From Cerioporus squamosus (lineage: Eukaryota > Basidiomycota > Agaricomycetes > Polyporales > Polyporaceae), in assembly GCA_022592435.1 (NCBI GenBank), contig JABYQS010000599.1, positions 1-17,348 on the forward strand: a stretch of 17,348 bases of DNA, written 5' to 3'. Each line of letters begins with the position of its first letter. Within the stretch, counting starts at the first letter, position 1. Shown here in pieces: positions 10,301 to 17,348 of the stretch. A program made the position numbers and the translations under genes. The notes below the pieces were generated by a model, which saw nothing but the letters and a program-made list of their open reading frames with translations, made no database searches and was not told where the DNA came from.

Positions 10301-12708
10301 CGACGTGAGTATCATATCCAAATGCGTTTCGCTGGGCCCCAATGCTGTGTGCGCCGGCCGCATCGAAAACACGTTGCTGACGAGCCGCGCTCATCTCTCC
10401 ATCGACAGAGCGACTGGAACCCTCAGAACGACCTGCAGGCGATGGCACGTGCTCATCGTATCGGCCAGAAATCGCATGTCAGCGTCTACAGGTTTGTGAG
10501 CAAGACACCATGGAAGAGGATGTTCTGGAGCGTGCGAAGAAGAAAATGGTCCTGGAGTATGCCAGTAAGTAGTAGTGCATAGTCTCGCCTGTGACGATGA
10601 CTAAGGTCGCGCAGTCATCAACCAGATGACACGTCGCAAGCGCACCTCAGCTCGAAGGGCTCCGCGAAGGACAGCACAAAGACCGATTCGCTTAGCAGGA
10701 CGAACTCCACGCGGTACTCAAATACGGGCGCAGAAGATGTGAGTGTTATCTGCGCATGCCCTTCCTCGTTGCACTAATGCATCACTCCCCTCCCTTCCGC
10801 TTCCCAGCTTCGACAAGATGACAGCCAACAAAGCAAGAAACTCGATGAGATGGACCTCGACGATATCCTCAACCGCGCTGAGCAGCACGAGACGGTCGCG
10901 GCGCAGAACGAGGGCGCATCGCTCGGTGGCGAAGGATTCTTGGAGCAGTTCGCGAACATTAGCGACGTCAAGAACGACATGAACTGGGAGGACATCATAC
11001 CCGTTGAAGAGCGCAAGCGGGTCGAACGCGAGGAGGACGAGCGTAAAGCGAGGAGTTGGCTGCGGTGGAGACGAAGGACCGGAAGCGGACGCATGCCCCT
11101 GTGTCTTATGGGCATGGACGGCGACCCTCATACAGGTTCAGCTCCCCCAGCGAAGAAACCCCGCCACCCTGCCCCCCAGCGCAAGACCCCGAGTCAGAAG
11201 GCGATGGAGTTGAAGGAGCGAGACGTCCGCGTTCTGGTCAGGAGTTTGCAGAAGTGGGGCGATATCAGGCAGCGATATGATACGATCGTACGCACAGTTC
11301 TTTGTTCTGTTCCTACCTCTTCTCATGCATTCTCGTCCAGGTCACCGAAGCGAAGCTCACCGAGAAGAACCGTGGCATGATCCAGGATGTCGCGGACGAC
11401 ATCATCGAGCTGTGCGCCCGTGCAGTTGACGAGAACAACGCCGAGAAGCGGGCACGCATGGAGGCGGGCGAGACTCTCACCAATGCGCAGAAGAGCAAGG
11501 CGGTCCTCGTCACGTATCGGAACGTCAACAACATCAACGCTGAGACGGTCCTTTCGCGGCATCGTGACCTGCAGATCCTCTTCAAGTACCTGGACCCACT
11601 GTCAGAGGACGAACGATACAACTGGACGATCCCGATCGAGAACATCCGGCCAACGCTCAACTGGTCAGGTCGGTGGGGGCCTCAGGAGGATGCCATGCTC
11701 CTTGTCGGCGCATATATCTACGGGTTCGGGAACTGGGAGGCCATGGCGAAGGACGCTCGGTTGGGCCTTGAGGGCAAGTTCTTCCTCGAGGAGGGCAAGA
11801 AGGGCGAAGATGCTGCGAGTAAGCCTATCCCCAACGCCATCCATCTCGTGCGGAGAGGGGACTACCTGCTGGGCATTCTCCGAGAACATGACGAGAAGAT
11901 CCGCGCCATCGAGTCGACGCTCACACACCGAAGAGGCAAGACGTCGCTCTCGCCTGCCCCTCCTGTCGCATCAACCCTCCTACGTCAGTAACATCAGCCG
12001 GAAACGGGCGGAGAGTGAGGCAGTGGCTTCTGTCGACGACAACGCGAACAGCAAGAAGCGGAAGCGGAGACCGACGCCCACGTTCACAGATTCGTCTTCG
12101 TCTGATGAGTGGTGCGTCTTTCTTGTTCGAGTATAGGTATGACACAGGTTGACTTGAGTAGCCCATCGATGGACGAGGCAGCAACGAAGGAGGAGCTTCG
12201 TCCGGTCAAGAAGCAGCTCGTGAGTGCCCCCGTGTTCGTGGGACTGAAGGTTAGGTGTTGATCTCACTCCAGAAACAGCTGAAGCTCTCCGGCGGCGACA
12301 TGCCACGAGAAGACAAGGTCGCTATGCTCAAGGAGTCTCTCGCTGCCATCGGCAAGCGCATAGAGGTCGTCTTGCAACAGAAGGCGGCAGCTGGCGAAGA
12401 CCGAGACAGGTGGCGACGACACCTCTGGACGTGAGTGCATCATTCCTTTCGGCTTTTCGACGTTATATTCAATCAGCTCCGTTCGTCAGATTCGTCACGT
12501 TGTTTTGGCCTAAGAAGGTCAAAGCAGGCAAGCTGGAGGAATTCACGCGAAGATGGTCATGAAGGAGGGAGCACCCCGAGCGTCGTCCACCGAGACATCG
12601 GCCGCGAAGAAGCCTCGACTCAGTACGGGTGCTCCGAGCCGCAATGGTGCACCCTCTCTTCCCTCAGCATCCACGAGTTCCTCACACGCCAACGGGAAGT
12701 ATCGGTGA
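7389..12708 (+). CDS. CHD1: CHD1-type chromodomain helicase DNA-binding ATPase
   Basis: Nuclear ATP-dependent nucleosome remodeller that spaces nucleosomes on transcribed genes. Exons: 7389-7607, 7671-7691, 7748-7877, 7930-8231, 8287-8868, 8921-9226, 9286-9394, 9449-9487, 9546-9745, 9804-9864, 9915-10304, 10409-10564, 10615-10738, 10808-11287, 11341-12111, 12162-12219, 12273-12430, 12490-12708; about 1445 residues, like yeast Chd1. In order: acidic/Lys-rich N-terminus; chromodomain 1 (about 195-260, [14 protein letters not shown]); chromodomain 2 (about 298-345, [16 protein letters not shown]); SNF2 ATPase with ADEMGLGKT (Lys418), DEAH (519-522, split by an intron), [10 protein letters not shown] and [27 protein letters not shown] ([14 protein letters not shown]); C-terminal helical domain ([12 protein letters not shown]). 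Start is the first ATG behind a CT-rich leader. Single missing bases break the frame at about 10205, 10255, 10505, 10628, 10697, 10727, 10818, 11053 and 12541, with net two-base shifts near 11110 and 11970. Conserved residues resume each time, so identity is secure. Confidence 0.93.
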
Positions 12709-13555
12709 CATTGCTCCTCGTTCCTGCTGCCTTCCTCTACTTCTTATGACTCTCTCTATTATCCCACTGTATCCTTGCATCTCCCACCTTCCGTCTTCGT
12801 TCCGTTCGCTGTACTCTTGACATATCACCATCTCTCGCTCGCACACTACTCTCTACCCCCCCTCTTAGTCGCCATCTTGCTTATCCGTCTGTGTCTTCCT
12901 CGTACCATACGCTACGCTGCATGCTCGACATTACGTTCTGTTATCTCCCTCTCTCATCTCTCTCACTGCTACTCACGCTGTTCCCTCCGGTCAATGGTCA
13001 ATAGTCAATTGTTTTCGATAGCACCCACTACAGAGCGCACTTATCCTCCTCCCCTTGTGTAACATCAGAACTGTGTGCCTAATAATACAACAGTATATCA
13101 CAGCCGGATAACTATGTACGGGTCCAGTGTCTAGCAAAAGTGTTCGCGGGTATGACCAACGGTCATGCGGTATGGACTGTAATCGTAAGTCGTTCCACAT
13201 ATGCACACAGCCAGTCGCTCGCAAGGCTCGCAAGGGATGCCCATCTGCTGTTCGCGTAGCGATCTTCGAAGCGATAGTTGACTATGGATGCGCACATATG
13301 CGCGTCCGTCAACGACGAGGCGGACCACTTGGTGATCATTTCATGCCTACATGGAAGCTAGGGAAGTTCAGCATGCGATATTCTGGCGACCAAACCGAAC
13401 CGGATCACATACGGATACTCACTCTCGGCCCTGCACGAAGATGGCCGGTTTGAGTGCTGAGGAGCCTCCACTGCGTTTGCGCGTGCGAGGACTTGCGCCG
13501 ACAGTGACACTGACGATGGGTGGGCCGTTTGCAGCGGATGCCCCAGCCCCGCTGG
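12709..13555. other. Convergent intergenic region, pyrimidine-rich on the + strand
   Basis: This lies between the ends of CHD1 (+) and the unrecognised minus-strand gene. About 12720-12985 is strikingly CT-rich on +. Only short, featureless ORFs are present up to about 13350. The segment 13405-13555 is open in several frames on both strands and may hold extra 3' coding sequence of the minus-strand gene, but I cannot decide it. Confidence 0.45.
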
Positions 13556-14759
13556 TCAGGCTCGACTTGCGCTGTCGCGAATGTGATCGACGCCTCGACG
13601 ATCCCTACGTCCTGCGGCTTGCGACCCTGACGCAACTGCTCCCCGCGCAGCTGCGACTATGCACATCGTAGATATGCATTCAGTATGGACGATCTAGTAC
13701 GAAAGCACGATAAGGGACGCACCTTCGACGACCTTGGCGTCCGCCTCTCGATGGAAGCTCTCCATCAGGGCAGTATATCGCTTGACCTGCCATGCTAGCT
13801 GGCTCGCGCGAGCCATATTGCCCTGACTCAGCGCCCACTTGCGCTCCTCCTTGAACCTGCGCCGCTCCGAGTCCGCGAGGCTGGCGCGAGCACGCAACAC
13901 GGCGACCTCGCGCTCCTTCGGGGTGAGCTTGCCGTCGGGATCGATCGACGAGGGCACCGAGTCGAGCGAGATGGACGGTGCGGTGCTGCAGTATGTCAGC
14001 GTGGGCGTGATGGGTCGCACCTCGCTCGAGCGTCCGTGGCGGTCATGGTCGATGCGGTCGCGGAGGGTGTCGTGCTCCCGCTCCCGTTCACGCTCTCGGT
14101 CCCGCTCGCGTTCGCGTTCGCGGTGCCGATGCGAGCGCGTCCGGTCGCGTCCAAAGGAGACAAGACGGATGCGTTTGGGGGGGCAGGCGGTGGCTCGCGC
14201 GACACGACGACTGCTGGAGCGACTCCGACGACGGACTCGGCCCCAAGGCCAAGTCCGGGGACGCCATCCACGAACTGTGCGAGGAGGTCAGTGAACACGA
14301 CGAGGGCGGCGCCCAAGACGGTGCACGCTGTCTGTACTACGTCTGCGAGGCGGATGAAGTCGATGACAAGCTTCGCGGCGACGCCGACAACAACGATGAC
14401 AGCCTGCGGAAGCTGTGTGAGGGTGTTGTGGATGAGAACGCCTTGGAAGAGGCCGTTGAGGAGGAAGTCTGGGGTGGAGAGATGTGTGTAGGGTCGGGGA
14501 CGAGGGTGTTGATGAAGACACGCGCGCCGAGGGCGAAGAGAAGAGGGAGACCAGTCGTGAGTTGCATACAGAGTTAGGAAGGGTCATACAGACATAGAAG
14601 GGTATCCGCTGCAGGCGACAGCCCCCGAGGACAGCACGAGGGCGAGCACGACAAGGAGTACGACGAGGAAGACGTAAAGCCCGACGGCGCCCAAGTTCAA
14701 CTCACAATACGCGCGGGTTGCACGTGGGAAAATCCGCGCCTATGTCGCCCGCAGGCCAT
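13556..14759 (-). CDS. Unrecognised multi-pass membrane protein with Arg/Glu repeat and coiled coil
   Basis: The proposed model is exon 1 14759-13723, intron 13722-13657 (gtgcgt...catag) and exon 2 13656-13556, about 380 residues. I do not recognise the family. The first third is hydrophobic: GLYVFLVVLLVVLALVL, GLPLLFALGARVFINTLV, AVIVVVGVAAKLVIDFI and CTVLGAALVVFTDLLAQF look like three or four membrane segments. A Pro-rich linker leads to a charged HRERERERDRERERERE stretch (around 14080-14130). A coiled-coil segment follows (KEREVAVLRARASLADSERR...READAKVVE, about 13725-13915), which vaguely recalls DUF1771-type helices but is not assigned. Reading it as one protein requires five single-base insertions, near 14734, 14622-14626, 14559, 14471-14474 and 14177-14183, mostly in C/G runs. 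Start and 3' end are uncertain. The ATG lies 57 nt after the SLU7 stop codon. Confidence 0.5.
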
Positions 14760-14816
14760 GCATTACACAAACAAGAGCAGTAGCGTACAGCAGCAGTATA
14801 TGATACAAATGTCCCC

Positions 14817-16760
14817 TCAGAGTTCCTTGTCGACGTAGTTCGCCATCGGGTCGTCTGATATCCGTCGGTTCATCCGGTATGCCTCTGTAATCTCGGGTCA
14901 GGGAAGCCCACAACACATGAGAACAAATGAACGCACCGAGCTCTTCCTCGGACACTTCGTAGCTCTGTCCGAGTCCGCTCTTCTTCTTCTTGCCGAAGGG
15001 CTGATCGTCGTCGTCGCTCCTCCCTTTTCGTTTGCGCTCCTCGTTGAGGGCTTGCGCAAGCCTGTCTTTGTCCAGCGAGACCTCGCCCTCACCCAATCTC
15101 TTCGAGAAGAGCTCTTCCGCCTTCTTCTTGCGCTCCTCCACGCTGTCCGAAGGTACGGGGGGCGGAGGCATTGTTGATGACGGCTCCGACGACTCAAGGA
15201 GATTCTTCGCACTCGACGCCTGACAGCCTTGATACCGGCCTCGCCCGTACAGTACGACATGTGCACGCTTGAGTGACAGCATGCGTAGCCCCACGTACCA
15301 GATGCGGGATCGTACCACGAGCCCCATATGGCCGTGTGGTTGTTCACGTATACTGCAAACCTCGTCAGCAAGGCGTCGCCGCATGACGCAAAGTGCACAT
15401 ACCATCTTCGGGGTACTTTGACCTCGTCTTCGCCCGTTCCTTGCCCTTTACAACCTGACCCGTGCGCGAGTACTCCACATATTCCTCCGTCTGACCTTGC
15501 AACAGCTCTTTCGGCGCCTTCTCGAGGTACTCCTCTCCGCCGTACTTCGCAAGGATGGAGACCTTCGTCGTGTCCTTGAGCTCTGCTTTCTTCTGTATGT
15601 ACTTGTGGTGCAGCAGTTCTCCCTGCGTGGGATTCGCATTCATGTGGACGTCGTTCCCCCGCGCAGCGGCATTCCAAGCGAAGAGCTGGAGCTTCTGCAC
15701 CTCTGGCGCATCTCCGGAGTAGCGCAGGAAGTTGTCACCCGCGAACATTGCCTGCACGGGTGTAAGAGGGTGCAAGGCTGCGTGCCAATGAACGACGTAC
15801 CTCTTCTGGTGGTATATTTTTGAGCGGGTTGTCGCGCATGGACCGAGTCTTTGGATCGTAGTATGCACTCGACGGGTCCAGGTTGATGAGGTACTTCGCC
15901 GTGTCCTCACGGATACGCAGATTCCGCACCGTTATCCGCGTCTTCGTGTCCAACTTCTGTCCCACCGCGTCCGCAGATTCCGCATACTTGTCCTGATCCT
16001 CGTCCTCGTCCTCGCTGCTCCCAAAGTCATCGTCCTTCCCCTCTCCTTTCTCCTTCCCCGCCTTGGCGACCTTCCGCACCGCCGCAAGGTCCGTCGTCGT
16101 CCGCTTATCAATCTCCTCTTCCCGCAGCTTCTGCCGTGCCGCCTCCAGCGCGGTACGTTCCTCGTACACCCGCTTGTGCTCCGCAGGGTCGTATCCGTTC
16201 CACCTGTCGCGCTTGGCGTCGTACCCAGCCGCAACGTCCTGGATGACTTCGTCGGGCGCGATGTCCCTATTCGTGTACTTTGCGCCCTTCTTCCGCGGCC
16301 GCTCGAGACAGTCCTGCTTCTTGTGTGTCATCGCCCCGCAGTTCTCGCATGCACCTTTCCTGTACTTCTTCGCTGCCGGCCCCGCTTTCGCTCCCCGGTC
16401 GTACCAGTTGTCGAGCTTGTCTGCGGAGCGATCGTAATCTGGGATACGCTGATGGCTGAGGGAGGGCGCGCCGGTGTCGAGGTACCATGGTGCTTGCGCG
16501 ATGTATTCTGGGAACGATGGGTATGAGGAGGGGAGAATATGGTAAGAGCTAGTAATATGCTCACGAGGAATGTGCGGGTTGATAGCCTTGCCCTCCTCAT
16601 CGACAGCTGCAGGTGCAGTACCGGCTTTACGAGCTGCGTCGGTCCTTCTGCCGCCTGAACTCTTCCCGGGAAAGCTTTCCTGTGGCTACGGAATGGTCAA
16701 TCCTAACGCTGATGGCGACATGAAAGTGGTGTAGATAGACGCACCTGAAGCGGAGGCCAT
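14817..16760 (-). CDS. SLU7: Pre-mRNA splicing factor SLU7
   Basis: Spliceosomal protein that acts in the second step of splicing and helps choose the 3' splice site, together with Prp18. Exons on the minus strand: 16760-16745, 16679-16565, 16507-15801, 15751-15403, 15352-14937, 14884-14817; introns are 49-65 nt and the product is about 557 residues (human SLU7 has 586). Seen in order: [10 protein letters not shown]; the family block [19 protein letters not shown]; zinc knuckle [14 protein letters not shown] (Cys98, Cys101, His106, Cys111); [28 protein letters not shown]; an acidic run; [65 protein letters not shown] before the stop. Two small frame breaks interrupt conserved blocks: a net two-base loss near 16640 and one base near 15224. 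The first exon codes only MASAS plus one base. A CT-rich stretch precedes the start. The next gene downstream begins almost at once. Confidence 0.93.
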
Positions 16761-16887
16761 CGTGCTAGCAGTGTGTGGCCCAGGCGAAGGTACGAGGAGG
16801 GGGGGTGGTGCAGACTAAGGCCGGTAGACGCCACCATGTTACTCATAACTAGCGCCCTCATATCTCATTCAAGATTAGCGATCTTAC

Positions 16888-16902
16888 ACTTACTTAGTAA
16901 GT
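16888..16902. promoter_or_regulatory. Perfect short palindrome upstream of SLU7
   Basis: acttact, one base, agtaagt: 7-bp arms with a 1-nt spacer, in the AT-richer part of the SLU7 upstream region, about 130 nt from the start codon. It may be a binding site for a dimeric regulator. Function inferred only from symmetry and position. Confidence 0.35.
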
Positions 16903-16921
16903 AGAATACTTGACTTGCTAC

Positions 16922-16936
16922 TACTATGTAATAGTA
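16922..16936. repeat. Second short inverted repeat upstream of SLU7
   Basis: tactat, three bases, atagta: 6-bp arms, 19 bp beyond the first palindrome. The two share tac/gta ends but are otherwise different. Confidence 0.35.
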
Positions 16937-17190
16937 TCGGACGCACTCGAGGACACTTTGATACGAGCATATACATTGGACAATACTTAGTTCCCCCTGG
17001 AGCCTGAGGCGAACGGAAATGCATTCAGAAGCGTCAATCTAGAGGTCAACAAAGAACGATCGGAGTAGGAATGTGCAAGTGTCGCGCTCGCCGGTCCAGC
17101 GGCGTACTGATAGTGAACTTGAGCTCTCTGGTGCAGCTTCTCACCGTATATCACACAGATGCGTCTGATCAGCGCGAGACGGTCAGATCA

Positions 17191-17348
17191 TCAGGCTCGC
17201 TGGTCGTGAACATGCCATGGTTGCGCACCGGTTCGACGGAGAGATGGAGAGCGAATGGTAATCCGGTTCAGCCTGTCCTCCATCCGCTGGAGATCCCGGA
17301 GCAGCTTGCCCTGCGCCTGCAATACCTTGCCTTGCGCCTCCGAGATCT
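17191..17348 (-). CDS. 3' end of an unknown coiled-coil protein gene
   Basis: On the minus strand a frame is open from the window edge to TGA at 17193-17191, giving 52 codons. It reads SEAQGKVLQAQGKLLRDLQ, then RMEDRLNRIT, and ends in a short Ser/Arg and Pro/Trp/His tail. The first part has heptad-like spacing of Leu/Val and repeats the AQGK motif, as in a coiled coil. It lies in the same direction as SLU7 and ends about 430 nt before the SLU7 start. It has no start codon in the window. Family not recognised; it could be a chance frame. Confidence 0.45.
   Translation of the reverse strand, partial: ISEAQGKVLQAQGKLLRDLQRMEDRLNRITIRSPSLRRTGAQPWHVHDQRA

Larger units (their letters stand above)
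16761..17190. other. Intergenic region upstream of SLU7
   Basis: It holds the presumed SLU7 promoter (minus strand), including a C-rich leader just before the start, an AT-richer block at about 16850-16950 with two short palindromes, and the 3' flank of the gene at the right edge. No gene seen. Confidence 0.5.

Noticed and set aside
10195..12545. CHD1 as a pseudogene
   Set aside because: All exon phases and conserved motifs are kept once single bases are allowed for; breaks are mostly at short homopolymers and the first two thirds are perfect, which fits indel errors better.
13839..14491. Two + strand 151-residue ORFs with Ser/Arg runs
   Set aside because: The SRSRSR stretch is the antisense reading of the minus-strand RE-repeat; the minus-strand frames give membrane segments and a coiled coil and are far more protein-like.

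Overview
The window looks like nuclear DNA of a filamentous basidiomycete, probably an agaricomycete. It is GC-rich, and its genes are cut by many very short GT-AG introns (mostly 50-69 nt). Several starts lie behind pyrimidine-rich leaders, and the recognisable genes (CHD1, SLU7, a membrane-anchored aspartic protease) are eukaryotic. No tRNA, rRNA, transposon or CRISPR array was seen. Coding models below were built by hand from splice signals, reading-frame phase and family knowledge.

Left part (1-6073, all on +): three related single-pass membrane proteins in tandem. At the left edge is the 3' half of an A1-type aspartic-protease-like gene with a transmembrane segment and a long proline-rich tail; its reading frame is broken several times. 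Next (1946-3350) is a gene with signal peptide, short ectodomain, a similar transmembrane/juxtamembrane block and a Ser/Pro-rich tail, but no protease domain. Third (4279-6073) is an intact six-exon membrane-anchored aspartic protease of 506 residues. The set looks like a family that duplicated and then exchanged or lost modules.

Middle (7389-12708, +): an 18-exon CHD1-type chromatin remodeller of about 1445 residues with tandem chromodomains, SNF2 ATPase, SANT-SLIDE DNA-binding region and C-terminal helical domain.

Right part (on -): the 3' end of an unknown coiled-coil gene (17191-17348), the second-step splicing factor SLU7 (14817-16760), and, 57 nt beyond its stop codon, an unrecognised gene (about 13556-14759) coding for a hydrophobic N-terminal half followed by an Arg/Glu-repeat and a coiled coil. 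CHD1 and this last gene converge.

A practical warning: from about 10,200 to 16,700, and in 1-1000, otherwise well-conserved exons contain many small frame breaks, mostly single missing bases in or next to short homopolymers. In CHD1 and SLU7 this pattern fits sequencing or assembly indels better than gene decay. The stretch 4279-10190 shows none.
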